Shown piece by piece: positions 44,445 through 53,320 of a stretch of 64,000 nt of DNA (positions are counted from its first letter, which is position 1; every line of letters starts with the position of its first letter). This DNA comes from DATFVB01 sp963714035. Lineage in GTDB: Bacteria; Acidobacteriota; Thermoanaerobaculia; UBA5066; DATFVB01. The stretch spans positions 2,914,001 to 2,978,000 of the forward strand of contig OY970224.1 of assembly GCA_963714035.1 (NCBI GenBank). Reading direction: 5' to 3'. Position numbers and translations under genes: made by a program. The notes beneath the pieces were generated by a model. It did no database searches, was not told the DNA's origin, and saw nothing but the letters and a program-made list of their open reading frames with translations.

Positions 44445-45401
44445 GTGATGGAGCAGGGCCGGCGGGCTCCGTTCGAGATCCTGCGAGACGACGGCGATCC
44501 GGCTCGGATAAGATCCGTCCCCGTGCCCGACCGAGAAACGATCTGGAAGTCTCAGCGGAAGGCCCTCCGGCGCGCCGAGCGGAAGTTCCGACGCGGCGAT
44601 CCCGAGGGTCTCCATGATTTCCGCGTGGCGCTCCGCCGCCTGGCCGTGGTCGCGGAGGCCGGGGAGCGGCGGAAAGTGGCTCGGGGCGCCACGAAGCTCG
44701 TGCGCCGCTTCTCGCCGCTGCGCCAGCTCGAGGTCGACCGCGAGCTCGTCGCCGAGCTGGTCCGAGCCGGGGAGGTCGCTCCCTCCGACGCGCAGGCGGC
44801 CGACGATCTCCTCGCCGAGCGGTGGCGTCGCGGCCGGGAGGAGGCGCTGGAGCGGCTCGGCAGCGTTTCCGCGAAGAAGATGTTCGAACGCCTGGGCCGC
44901 GATCGCCGGAACGGTCCGGTCGTTTCGCGGCTCGCGCGGGAGAAGGACGTCATCCACGTTCCGCGCCTGCTCGACGACGAGGGGCTGCATCGCCTGCGCA
45001 TCGCGGTGAAGCGGCGCCGCTACGCGCTCATGGCGAGGCGCGATCTCGGGGCCGCGGGCCTCGACGGGGAAATCGTGAAGTGGCAGAAACTCCAGGAGGC
45101 GCTCGGCCGGGCCAACGACTGGCGATCGCTCCTTCGCGATCTGGTCCGCCTTCTCGAATCCCGCAGCGACGCGCGCGCGGAGGAATCGCCGCTCGACCGC
45201 ATTTTCGATTCCGCTTCCGACCGCGCCGAGGGAGCTCGCCGCACGGCGCGCGAGGCCGTTGCGGAGAGCGGGCTGGCGGTCGATCCGGAATCGCTCCGCG
45301 GCGGGAAGCCGAAAGGGGTGCGGGATCGCGGCGTCCCTGTTCTCCGGGGCTCGTCCAGCCTCCTCCGGGTCGCCACGGCTCTTTCCCGCCTCGATTCGTG
45401 A
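44445..45401 (+). CDS. CHAD-domain protein
   Basis: 318 aa (a GTG at 44523 would remove 26 residues). Two helical repeats carry the conserved histidine/arginine motifs EGLHDFRVALRRL and LHRLRIAVKRRRYALM, with basic helices between. CHAD domains bind polyphosphate. The stop overlaps the ppk2 GTG, and ppx, ppk1 and pst genes are nearby, so a polyphosphate-granule role is a strong inference. There is no CYTH domain attached. Confidence 0.88.
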   Translation: MMEQGRRAPFEILRDDGDPARIRSVPVPDRETIWKSQRKALRRAERKFRRGDPEGLHDFRVALRRLAVVAEAGERRKVARGATKLVRRFSPLRQLEVDRELVAELVRAGEVAPSDAQAADDLLAERWRRGREEALERLGSVSAKKMFERLGRDRRNGPVVSRLAREKDVIHVPRLLDDEGLHRLRIAVKRRRYALMARRDLGAAGLDGEIVKWQKLQEALGRANDWRSLLRDLVRLLESRSDARAEESPLDRIFDSASDRAEGARRTAREAVAESGLAVDPESLRGGKPKGVRDRGVPVLRGSSSLLRVATALSRLDS

Positions 45402-46240
45402 CCGCACGACGGAAGAGACGCGCCGCCGGGGACCCGTATCGCGTCGCGCCGGGACGTCGGGTGCGTCTCGCGGACTTCGACCCGGCCGCGAAAATCGGGG
45501 ACAAGGACGATCCCGGGGTCGCGATCGCGATGCGCCGCGATCTCGAAGCCCTCGCCTCGCTCCAGGAGCTCCTCTACGCCGCGCGGACGAACGCCGTGCT
45601 CATCGTGCTGCAGGGAATCGACACGGCGGGCAAGGACGGGACGATCCGCCACGTCTTCACGGGCGTCAATCCGCAGGGTTGCCGGGTGGCCGCGTTCGGC
45701 GTTCCGTCGGCGGAGGAAGCCGCGCACGACTTTCTCTGGCGCGTCCACCGGGAGGCGCCCGCTCGCGGCCAGATCGTCATCTTCAACCGTTCGCATTACG
45801 AATCGGTCCTCGTCGAGCGCGTCCACGATCTGGTCCCGAAGAAGGTCTGGAGCGCGCGCTACGCGGAGATCAACGCGTTCGAGGCGATGCTCGCGCGGGA
45901 AGGAACGGTCGTCCTCAAGTTCTTCCTGCACCTCTCGCGGGGCGAGCAGAAGAAACGCCTCGAGAAGCGCGAAGCGGACCCGGACAAGCGCTGGAAGGCG
46001 AATCCGCAGGACTGGCGGGAGAGAAAACGGTGGAGCGCTTACCGGAGCGCTTTCGACGACATGCTCTCGAAGACCTCGACGCGGGAAGCTCCGTGGGAGG
46101 TGATCCCCTCTGACCACAAGTGGTACCGGAACCTCGTGATCGCTTCGGTGATCGTCGGGAGGCTGAGGGGGCTTCGTCCGGCCTGGAAACGGGCGATTCG
46201 CGAGCGCGGAGGGGCCGGGAAAAAGGAAGCGGGCGGCTAA
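45398..46240 (+). CDS. ppk2: Polyphosphate kinase 2 (PPK2)
   Basis: 280 aa from GTG overlapping the CHAD stop. Walker A GIDTAGKDGTIRHV, Walker B-like FNRSHYESVLVERVH and the lid region LEKREADPDKRWK are conserved for PPK2, single-domain class I/III type by length. It transfers phosphate between polyphosphate and nucleotides. The gene is convergent with ppk1 and their stop codons overlap in the sequence CTAA. Confidence 0.93.
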   Translation: MTARRKRRAAGDPYRVAPGRRVRLADFDPAAKIGDKDDPGVAIAMRRDLEALASLQELLYAARTNAVLIVLQGIDTAGKDGTIRHVFTGVNPQGCRVAAFGVPSAEEAAHDFLWRVHREAPARGQIVIFNRSHYESVLVERVHDLVPKKVWSARYAEINAFEAMLAREGTVVLKFFLHLSRGEQKKRLEKREADPDKRWKANPQDWRERKRWSAYRSAFDDMLSKTSTREAPWEVIPSDHKWYRNLVIASVIVGRLRGLRPAWKRAIRERGGAGKKEAGG

Positions 46241-48486
46241 CCGGCGACTTTTTCCGGCGCGGGGGTCTCCGCCGTCTCGCCGGGGTTTTCCGGCGTTTCC
46301 TCTTCCGCGAAGGGTCCTCGCCGGAGCTGTTCGATCGCCCGTTGCGTGCGGCGGCGCGCTTCCTCGAGGAAGTTCTCCTGGCTGTCGAACGGCTTGCCGT
46401 CGGTCGGAGGAATCCGCACGTAAGTCCCGTCGCTCTGGAGCTCCCGGGCGCCCGCGGTATCGAGGAGCGCGTCTTCGAGGATCTGGGAGGCGTGGCGGGC
46501 GAGCGCGGGATCGACCAGCGGGAACGCCGCCTCGACGCGACGGAAGAAATTCCGGGGCATCCAGTCCGCCGAGGAGAGATAGATCTCGGGAGACCCGCCG
46601 TTGACGAAGGCGAAGATCCGGCTGTGCTCGAGAAATCGCCCCAGCACCGACGTCACCCGGATGTTGTCCGAGATCCCCTTCAGCCGCGGCCGGAGGCAGC
46701 AGACGCCGCGCACCGCGAGATCGATCGGAACCCCGGCCCGGGAGGCTTCGTAGAGGGCCCCGATCACGGCCGGATCGAGGAGCGCGTTCATCTTCGCCTT
46801 GATCCCGGAGGGCTTCCCTTCGCGCGCGTTCTTCGTTTCGCGCTCGATCCATTCGATCGTCCGCCGGTGGAGGTCGCGCGGCGCGATCACGAGGCGCTGG
46901 TAGGTCGCCCGCACCGAGCAGCCGGTCAGCGAGTTGAACAGCTCGGTCGCGTCCTCGCCGATTTCCGGGCGCGCCGTCAGGAGCCCCAGGTCCGTGTAGA
47001 CGCGCGCGGTGAGGGAGTTGTAGTTGCCCGTCGAGAGATGGACGTACCGCCGGATCTCGTCCTTTTCCCGGCGCACGACGAGCGCGATCTTCGCGTGGGT
47101 CTTCAGGCCCGCCGATCCGTAGACGACGTGGACGCCCGCCTCTTCGAGCGCTTTCGCCCACTCGATGTTGTTCTCCTCGTCGAACCGCGCCTTCAGCTCG
47201 ACGAGGACCGCGACCTGCTTTCCCTGCTCGGCCGCGCGGATGAGCGCGCGGATGAACGGCGAGTCCGCGTTCGTCCGGTAGAGCGTCATCTTGATCGCGA
47301 GGACTTTCGGATCGGAGGCGGCCCGGTCGATCAGCTCGATCACCGGGGAGAGGGAGTCGTACGGATGGTGGAGCAGAATGTCGTTTTCGCGGACGACCGC
47401 GAAGATGTCGTGCCCGACGCCGAAACAGGCCGGCACGGCGGGCGAGAAAGGCGCGTCCTTCAGCTCCCGGCGGTCGAGCCGCGTGAGCGCGACCAGATCT
47501 CCCGCGCCGAGCGGCCCCGGAACCTCGTAGACGTCCTCGTCCTGGATTTCGAGCTGCTTGACGAGGAGCTTCCGAATCTTCTTCGGCGTCCGGGGAGCGA
47601 CCTCGAGCCGCACGACGGCGCCGAACTTCCGCTGCCGGATCTCGTGCTCGATCGTCGCGCGGAGGTCGCCCGCCTCGTCGTCCTGGATCTCGATGTCGGC
47701 GTCCCTCGTGACGCGGAAGAGGTAGGACGACACGACGGCCATTCCGGGAAAGAGATCGGAAAGATTCGCCTGGATCAGGTCTTCGAGGAACACGAAGTCG
47801 GCGTGCTCCGGATCGAGCTTCTTTTTTCCGAGGACGATCCGCCGGAGGGGCACGAGCCTCGGAAGCGTGGGCGGCACCTTGACGCGGGCGAACTGGACGG
47901 TTCCCGTGTCCGGATTCTTCAATTCGGCCGCGACGTTCAGCGACAGGTTCGACAGGAAGGGGAACGGATGCCCCGGGTCGAACGCGAGCGGCGTGAGGAC
48001 CGGGAAAACGGTCCGGCGGAAATACTCGGACGCCGACGCCCGGCGCGCCTCGTCGAGAGAAGCGATCGGGAGGATCGTGATTCCCGCCTCGGCGAGTCTC
48101 GGAACGAGATCCTCGACGAGGCATCGGGTCTGCCGCTGGATCATCTTCTTGACGGCTCTCCGGACCGCGTCGAGCTGCTCGCCCGGCGTCAGGCCGTCCA
48201 TCGACGGCTCCGTCACCTCGGCCGAGAGCTGCGCCCGCAGGCCGGCGACGCGGATCATGAAGAACTCGTCCAGGTTCGTCTGGGAGATCACGAGGAATTT
48301 CAGGCGCTCGAGGAGGGGATACCCGGTGTCCTCGGCTTCCTCGATGACCCTCTCGTTGAACGCGAGCCAGGAGAGCTCGCGATTGAGGAGCGGCGTCGAC
48401 GACTCCGTCGCGATCGGTTCGGCCGAAGCGTCGGAAGCGGGAGAGGGGACCTCCACCAGAGCCATTGAGGACCGCGATTCTCCCAC
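46237..48486 (-). CDS. ppk1: Polyphosphate kinase 1 (PPK1)
   Basis: 749 aa. NRELSWLAFNERVIEEAED at the start of the domain, HPFPFLSNLSLNVA, HHPYDSLSPV, YGSAGLKTHAKIALVVRREK (with the phospho-His candidate in KTHAKI) and HLSTGNYNSLTARVYTD are PPK1 hallmarks. A start seven codons downstream (MALVEVPSP) is possible. It makes long-chain polyphosphate from ATP; having both ppk1 and ppk2 plus ppx and CHAD gives a complete polyphosphate cycle. Confidence 0.96.
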   Translation of the reverse strand: MGESRSSMALVEVPSPASDASAEPIATESSTPLLNRELSWLAFNERVIEEAEDTGYPLLERLKFLVISQTNLDEFFMIRVAGLRAQLSAEVTEPSMDGLTPGEQLDAVRRAVKKMIQRQTRCLVEDLVPRLAEAGITILPIASLDEARRASASEYFRRTVFPVLTPLAFDPGHPFPFLSNLSLNVAAELKNPDTGTVQFARVKVPPTLPRLVPLRRIVLGKKKLDPEHADFVFLEDLIQANLSDLFPGMAVVSSYLFRVTRDADIEIQDDEAGDLRATIEHEIRQRKFGAVVRLEVAPRTPKKIRKLLVKQLEIQDEDVYEVPGPLGAGDLVALTRLDRRELKDAPFSPAVPACFGVGHDIFAVVRENDILLHHPYDSLSPVIELIDRAASDPKVLAIKMTLYRTNADSPFIRALIRAAEQGKQVAVLVELKARFDEENNIEWAKALEEAGVHVVYGSAGLKTHAKIALVVRREKDEIRRYVHLSTGNYNSLTARVYTDLGLLTARPEIGEDATELFNSLTGCSVRATYQRLVIAPRDLHRRTIEWIERETKNAREGKPSGIKAKMNALLDPAVIGALYEASRAGVPIDLAVRGVCCLRPRLKGISDNIRVTSVLGRFLEHSRIFAFVNGGSPEIYLSSADWMPRNFFRRVEAAFPLVDPALARHASQILEDALLDTAGARELQSDGTYVRIPPTDGKPFDSQENFLEEARRRTQRAIEQLRRGPFAEEETPENPGETAETPAPEKVAG

Positions 48487-48564
48487 AGCGCCATGAAGAA
48501 CGGGTAACGGGCGGAGAGAGAGGGATGGAACCGACGGCAGGCAAAGAGGTTCGGCCGCTTTCGG

Positions 48565-48843
48565 CTAGTGTCCCGTAATGGAAGTAGCTGTGGCGTCGTT
48601 CGGAGCGCCGCGGGGCGGGATGCCAGGCGGCGCGACACAGGCGATGCCCGAGTATCGTCGAGGAGCGCCAACGCCGCAGAGCGCTCCGCGGCGCCCGAAC
48701 CCTCTGGGCGCCCGCGCATTGCTGACGATCTCAGCGTTGCTCGTCGGGTCCGATCGCTCCGGCATCTGTCCCCTCCTCGCGCCTTGATCTCGTCCGCAAG
48801 CCGCGGGCGCGACGCTACAGCTATTTCCGTTACGGGACACTAG
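48565..48843. mobile_element. MITE-like inverted-repeat element, copy 2 (CTAG-flanked)
   Basis: 279 bp. Ends read CTAGTGTCCCGTAA, then TGGAAGTAGCTGT at the left; the inverted right end differs at three of 33 positions. CTAG on both sides may be a 4-bp target duplication. The interior matches copy 1 in the same orientation and copy 3 in the opposite one. The right CTAG provides the TAG stop of the adjacent minus-strand gene. There is no coding capacity for a transposase. Confidence 0.85.
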
Positions 48844-49325
48844 CGGATCCTCTTCTTCCCCGCTCGCGCCTTTCCGAGCTTGACGTTGATCGGGTTGTCG
48901 CGCGAAAGGAAGCCGATCACGGGCGCGCGTCGTACGCCCATCTCTCTCTGCAGCCGCATGAGGTCCGGATGTTTCGGAGAGAGCGCGAGCCCCCGCTCGA
49001 GCTCCTCGAAAGCCTTCCGCCGCGCGTCGGCGAGGAGATAGATCTTCGCCATGTGCAGCCGGCACAGGGCGCTTCGGCCGCCGCGCTTCAGGGCCGTCCG
49101 CCCCGTGTCCACCGCTTCCTTGCGCTTTCCCTGCCGCGCGAGCGCCAGCGCGTAGAGGGAGAGGACGTGAGGCGGCACCGGTTCGTCGGCGCTCGCGAAT
49201 CGCTCGCAGAGGGTGAAGAGCATCTGCGCCGCGTCCTCGACGCGGTTCGCGTCGAGAAACGCCGTCCCCTTCTGGAGTAGATCGCGGGCCGAGTAATGCG
49301 AGAAGTCGCGCGGCTCGTCCGGCAC
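48840..49325 (-). CDS. TPR-like protein of unknown function
   Basis: 161 aa, made of helical pairs with tetratricopeptide periodicity (LLQKGTAFLDANRVEDAAQM, LYALALARQGKRKEAVDTGR, AKIYLLADARRKAFEELERG) and a basic tail ending KARAGKKRIR. The TAG stop is formed by the CTAG at the end of the MITE-like element, so the original C-terminus may have been altered by insertion. Probably a soluble scaffold. Confidence 0.7.
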   Translation of the reverse strand: MPDEPRDFSHYSARDLLQKGTAFLDANRVEDAAQMLFTLCERFASADEPVPPHVLSLYALALARQGKRKEAVDTGRTALKRGGRSALCRLHMAKIYLLADARRKAFEELERGLALSPKHPDLMRLQREMGVRRAPVIGFLSRDNPINVKLGKARAGKKRIR

Positions 49326-49446
49326 GCCGCGATTCTAGCAGGCTGGGGAAGAGGGAATCGCGGCGGCGCTCGCGCGCCTGCCAGGGACCCGACTTCCGCC
49401 ACCGGCTCCGCCGCCGGTTCCGATGCCGTCGAGTAGCATTCGGGTG

Positions 49447-50589
49447 ATGCTCGTGCTGACCCTCGCCCCCGGGCGGGAACATTCCGTGCTCCGGCGGCAC
49501 CCGTGGGTTTTTTCGGGCGCGGTCCGCGGACGGGAGGGGGACGACGCCTCGGGAATCGTGGAAGTCCGCTCTTCCGCGAACGAGCCCCTCGGCCGGGGGG
49601 TCGGCGGCTCCGGACGCACGATCGTCGCAAAGCTCTGGACCTTCGGCGCCGAGCCGTTCGACGGGCGGGCGATCCGCGCCCGCTTCGAGGCCGCCCGGAG
49701 GCTCCGGGGAGACGCGATTCCCGCCGAAACGACCGGCTACCGGACGCTCCATGCGGAGGGGGATTTCGTGCCCGGCGTCGTCGCCGACCGTTACGGGGAG
49801 ACCGACGTCCTGCAACTCGCGGCCGGCGGAGCCGCGCGGATCGGCGGCGAGATCGAGGCCGCCTATCGGGAGGTCTTCGCGCCGGGCCGGCTCGTCGTTC
49901 GCCGGGAGGGAGATCGCGACCCGGACGTCGAGCCCGGCGAAGCGACCTTCCTCGAATACGGGCTCCGGTTCGTCGCCGACATCGCCTCCGGACAGAAGAC
50001 CGGATTCTTCCTGGACCAGCGGGAGAACCGGCGCCGGATTCGCGCCCGGTCGCGGGGAAAGGCCGTCCTCAACCTCTTTTCGTATTCGGGCGGGTTCTCG
50101 GTCGCCGCGCTCGCCGGCGGAGCGGCACGCGCCGTCGACGTCGATTCTTCGGAGCCGGCGCTCGCGCTCGCGCGCCGGCACCGCCGCGAGAACGGTTTCC
50201 GGGAAGCGGACGAGGACTTCGTGCGGGGCGACATCTTCGAGGATCTCCGCGCGCGCGTTGCCGCGGGAGAGCGCTGGGACGTCGTCGTTCTCGATCCTCC
50301 CGCATTCGCGAAGAAAAAGAGCGACATCGACCGGGCGGCCCGGGGCTACAAGGACGCCGCGCGCCTCGCGATGGCGCTCGTCGCCTCCGGGGGCCTGCTG
50401 CTGGCGTGCTCGTGCTCGGGCGTCGTCTCGCCCGAGCTCTTCCAGCAGATCCTCTTCTCGGCAGCGCTCGACGCGAAGCGCACGTTCTCGATCCTCGAGA
50501 AGGCCGGCGCGGGACCCGATCACCCCGTCTCGATCTACTGTCCGGAGTCGGAGTACCTGAAAGCGTTCTTCCTGAGGGCGGCGGAGTGA
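49447..50589 (+). CDS. rlmI: RlmI-type class I SAM-dependent rRNA methyltransferase
   Basis: About 380 aa from ATG 49447. N-terminal PUA-like region (LAPGREHSVLRRHPWVFSGA), then RYGETDVLQLA, ADIASGQKTGFFLDQRENRR, NLFSYSGGFSVAAL (SAM motif I), VVVLDPPAFAKKKSDI (catalytic DPP) and SCSGVVSPELFQ. These are the RlmI/RlmK blocks; the family makes 5-methylcytidine in 23S rRNA. A short in-frame N-terminal extension is possible. It is coupled to a glycosyltransferase (GTGA overlap). Confidence 0.88.
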   Translation: MLVLTLAPGREHSVLRRHPWVFSGAVRGREGDDASGIVEVRSSANEPLGRGVGGSGRTIVAKLWTFGAEPFDGRAIRARFEAARRLRGDAIPAETTGYRTLHAEGDFVPGVVADRYGETDVLQLAAGGAARIGGEIEAAYREVFAPGRLVVRREGDRDPDVEPGEATFLEYGLRFVADIASGQKTGFFLDQRENRRRIRARSRGKAVLNLFSYSGGFSVAALAGGAARAVDVDSSEPALALARRHRRENGFREADEDFVRGDIFEDLRARVAAGERWDVVVLDPPAFAKKKSDIDRAARGYKDAARLAMALVASGGLLLACSCSGVVSPELFQQILFSAALDAKRTFSILEKAGAGPDHPVSIYCPESEYLKAFFLRAAE

Positions 50590-51704
50590 AGCTCGCCCTC
50601 CTCGGTCCCGGGCCGCCCGACCGGGGAGGGATCGCGCAGCAGACGATGCTGCTGGCCGACGCGCTCGGAGACCGGCTCGCCGGATACTTCACCTATTCGC
50701 GCGGATATCCGCGGCTGATCAATCCGCGGCGCTTCGACGTCGCGCCGGAGCTGCTCGAAGCCGCCCGGCGCGTGACGCCGGCGCTCGACTGGGCGAGACC
50801 GCGGTCCTGGAAGGAGAGCGCGCGGCGGATCGCCGCGAGCGGCGCTTCGGCGCTCGTCGCTCCCTGGTGGACCGCTTTCTGGGGGCCGTCGCTCCGGGGC
50901 GTTTTCCGCGCGGCGCGGCGGGAGGCGCCCGGATTCCGCAACGTCGTTCTCTGCCACCACGTGTTCGACCACGAGAGCGCTTCGTGGAAGAAATGGCTGA
51001 CGTGGCGCGCCTTCGCCGCGGCGGACGCCGTGATCGCCCAGTCGGACGCGGACCGGGGCGCGATCGCGGAACGCTTTCCGAAGATGCCGATCCGGATCCT
51101 GCCGCATCCGGTCGAGGACCGCCCGCTCGCCGACCGCGAAAGCGCGCGGGCGAAGCTCGGGGTCGGGAAGCCGCTCGTTCTCTTTCTCGGCCTGGTCCGC
51201 CCGTACAAGGGACTGGACGTCCTGTTCGACGCGGCGCCGCGGATCCTCGCGGAGGCGGGCGCCGAGATCGCGATCGTCGGCGAGATCTTTCCCGACTCCC
51301 GCGACGAGATGGCGCGGCTGATGCGGCGGCCGGTCGCGTCGAAGGTCCGGCTCGTGGACCGCTACGTCGCCGAGACCGAGATGGACGAATGGCTCGCCGC
51401 CTGCGACGTCGTCGTCTGCCCGTATCGGAAGAACTCCGGGTCCGGAATCGCGGCGCGGGCGATCGCGGCCCGCCGGCCGGTCGTCGCCTCGGACCAGTCG
51501 GGCTTCCGGCCCTTCGTTTCCGGGGCGACCGGAGCGCTGGTGCCGGAAGGCGATGCGGACCGGCTGGCCGGCGCCGTCGTCTCCGTTCTCCGAGGGGGCG
51601 TCGCCCGTTACGCAACAGGGCTCGCCTCGGTCGCGGCGGCGCACTCGTGGAGCGCCTACGCCGACGAAGTCGAGCGATTCGTCGGAGAAATCGCAGGTTC
51701 CTGA
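50586..51704 (+). CDS. GT4-type glycosyltransferase
   Basis: 372 aa from GTG 50586. GT-B fold: GPGPPDRGGIAQQTMLLADA (donor-side glycine loop) and C-terminal domain with PLVLFLGLVRPYKGLDVLF, RLVDRYVAETEMDEWLAACD and SGIAARAIAARRPVVASDQS including a conserved EAxAxxxPVV-like helix. It resembles surface-polysaccharide mannosyl/glycosyltransferases. No polysaccharide cluster surrounds it. Confidence 0.85.
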   Translation: MKLALLGPGPPDRGGIAQQTMLLADALGDRLAGYFTYSRGYPRLINPRRFDVAPELLEAARRVTPALDWARPRSWKESARRIAASGASALVAPWWTAFWGPSLRGVFRAARREAPGFRNVVLCHHVFDHESASWKKWLTWRAFAAADAVIAQSDADRGAIAERFPKMPIRILPHPVEDRPLADRESARAKLGVGKPLVLFLGLVRPYKGLDVLFDAAPRILAEAGAEIAIVGEIFPDSRDEMARLMRRPVASKVRLVDRYVAETEMDEWLAACDVVVCPYRKNSGSGIAARAIAARRPVVASDQSGFRPFVSGATGALVPEGDADRLAGAVVSVLRGGVARYATGLASVAAAHSWSAYADEVERFVGEIAGS

Positions 51705-51717
51705 CAAAACCCGCCGA

Positions 51718-51746
51718 TTGACGTTCGAGCCCGTTTCGTGTCGAAT
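51718..51746 (+). promoter_or_regulatory. Candidate sigma-70 promoter of the GWxTD pair
   Basis: TTGACG at 51718-51723, a 17-bp spacer and TCGAAT (51741-51746; CGAATA is one base on). It is about 90 bp ahead of the first GWxTD-like gene, leaving a leader of that length. Confidence 0.4.
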
Positions 51747-51838
51747 AAAACCGGCTTCTCGTTGCAGCGGACAGGCGCGTGCGCGCCCGCCGCTGAACTC
51801 GAATCCACGGGAATCTTCCCGATCTCACAGGAGGCACG

Positions 51839-52531
51839 ATGAAACGGACGGCGATTCTTCTCGCGCTCGTGATGGCCGCCGGTTCCACGGCTCTCGCGGC
51901 CGGTCTCTCCAAACAATACAAGAATTGGGACAGGACTCCGGAGGCCTACTTCCTGACGAATGCGGAACGAGCCGAGTGGAACAAGGTCCAGACCGACTCG
52001 GACGCGCAGAATTTCATCCTCGACTACAAGACGAAACGCGGTCCCGATTTCGCGAAGATGCTCAACGAGCGTGTCGCCGTGGCCGACAAGTACTTCTCGT
52101 CGGGCGAGACGAAGGGCTCGGAGACGCTCCGCGGGAAGATCATCATCGTCTTCGGACCGCCCTCCGGGATCGAACAGACCAACGGGGCGAGCGGCGCCCG
52201 CGGCGTCGACCCCAACGCCGCCGGCGGAATGGCCGGCGGTTCCGGGAAGGCCGGCGCCAGCGGGGGAGGGGTCACGATGTCGAGCGGCGGAGCGGGAGCC
52301 ATGTCGGCCACCCCGGCCCGCGCCCAGACGCCCACGATGATTTTCAGCTACGACGCCGAGCACGCGCCGAAGGCGATCGGAAAACCGTTCAAGGCGGAGG
52401 TCAACATGATCTCCACGACCTACCAGGAGCCGGCCGACGCGGCCGATCTGAACTCGAAGTTCGATGCGGTCTCCGAAGCGTCGACGCATCCGGAAGCCGC
52501 GCCGAAACCGCCCGCGCCGCCGGCGAACTGA
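51839..52531 (+). CDS. Secreted GWxTD-like domain protein, paralogue 1
   Basis: 230 aa with a signal peptide (RTAILLALVMAAGSTALAA). GLSKQYKNWDRTPEAYFLTN followed by ERAEWNKVQTD resembles the start of the GWxTD domain common in Acidobacteriota, but the usual aromatic FW-RRDP block is replaced by LDYKTKRGPDF. LRGKIIIVFGPPSGIEQTNG precedes a Gly/Ser/Ala-rich linker (about 125-160). The next gene is a close copy. It is probably periplasmic; function unknown. Confidence 0.72.
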   Translation: MKRTAILLALVMAAGSTALAAGLSKQYKNWDRTPEAYFLTNAERAEWNKVQTDSDAQNFILDYKTKRGPDFAKMLNERVAVADKYFSSGETKGSETLRGKIIIVFGPPSGIEQTNGASGARGVDPNAAGGMAGGSGKAGASGGGVTMSSGGAGAMSATPARAQTPTMIFSYDAEHAPKAIGKPFKAEVNMISTTYQEPADAADLNSKFDAVSEASTHPEAAPKPPAPPAN

Positions 52532-52559
52532 CTCGAGAGGATACGGGAAGGAGGGAACC

Positions 52560-53237
52560 ATGAAACGGACCATGATGACGGTGGCGATGGCGTTCGCGGC
52601 GACGGCGGCCTTCGCGGCCGGCCTCTCCAAACAATACAAGAATTGGGACAGGACGCCGGAGGCCTACTTCCTGACCGGCGCCGAGCGCGCGGAGTGGAAG
52701 AAAGTCCAGACCGACGCGGACGCGCAGAATTTCATCCTCGACTACAAGACGAAACGCGGGCCCGAGTTCGACAAGATGCTCAAGGACCGGGTCGCCGTCG
52801 CCGACAAGTATTTCTCGTCGGGCGAGACGAAGGGCTCGGAGACGCTCCGCGGGAAGATCATCATCGTCTTCGGACCGCCCTCCGGGATCGAGCAGACCAA
52901 CGGGGCGAGCGGCGCCCGCGGCGTCGACCCCAACGCCGCCGGGGGACTGTCCGGCGGGAAGGGCGGCGGCGGCGTCACGCTTTCGAGCGGCGGTGCGGGC
53001 GCGATGTCGGCGTCCCCGACCCGGGCGCAGTCGCCGACGATGATCTTCTCCTACGACGCCGACCACGCCCCGAAAGCGATCGGCAAGCCGTTCAAGGCGG
53101 AGGTCAACATGATCTCCTCGAGCTATCAGGAGCCGACCGACGCCGTCGATCTGAATTCGAAGTTCGACGCGGTCTCCGAAGCGTCGACGCACCCGGAAGC
53201 CGCGCCGAAGGCGCCCGCGCCGCCGCCGCAGAACTGA
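52560..53237 (+). CDS. Secreted GWxTD-like domain protein, paralogue 2
   Basis: 225 aa, start ATG with GGAGGG upstream. Nearly the same as the preceding protein from KNWDRTPEAYFLT to FDAVSEASTHPEAAPK; the Gly/Ser linker is shorter and the signal peptide differs. The 28-bp gap and the high identity over the whole gene show a tandem duplication of about 0.7 kb. Differences cluster in the linker and signal peptide, so the domain itself seems constrained. Confidence 0.72.
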   Translation: MKRTMMTVAMAFAATAAFAAGLSKQYKNWDRTPEAYFLTGAERAEWKKVQTDADAQNFILDYKTKRGPEFDKMLKDRVAVADKYFSSGETKGSETLRGKIIIVFGPPSGIEQTNGASGARGVDPNAAGGLSGGKGGGGVTLSSGGAGAMSASPTRAQSPTMIFSYDADHAPKAIGKPFKAEVNMISSSYQEPTDAVDLNSKFDAVSEASTHPEAAPKAPAPPPQN

Positions 53238-53320
53238 CGCGCGCGCCCTCCCGGGCTCGGCGTTTGCCGGGCGGTCCGCCTCAGGCGGCCGCCCCGCAAA
53301 TCGGGTATTCTCCGGGGCCG

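Noticed and set aside
48565..50523. Minus-strand frame running through the MITE-like element and into rlmI antisense
   Set aside because: The shared peptide in the three elements (NAEIV...GFGRR) appears in different contexts with no start or ribosome site, so it is better explained by element similarity than by a gene.
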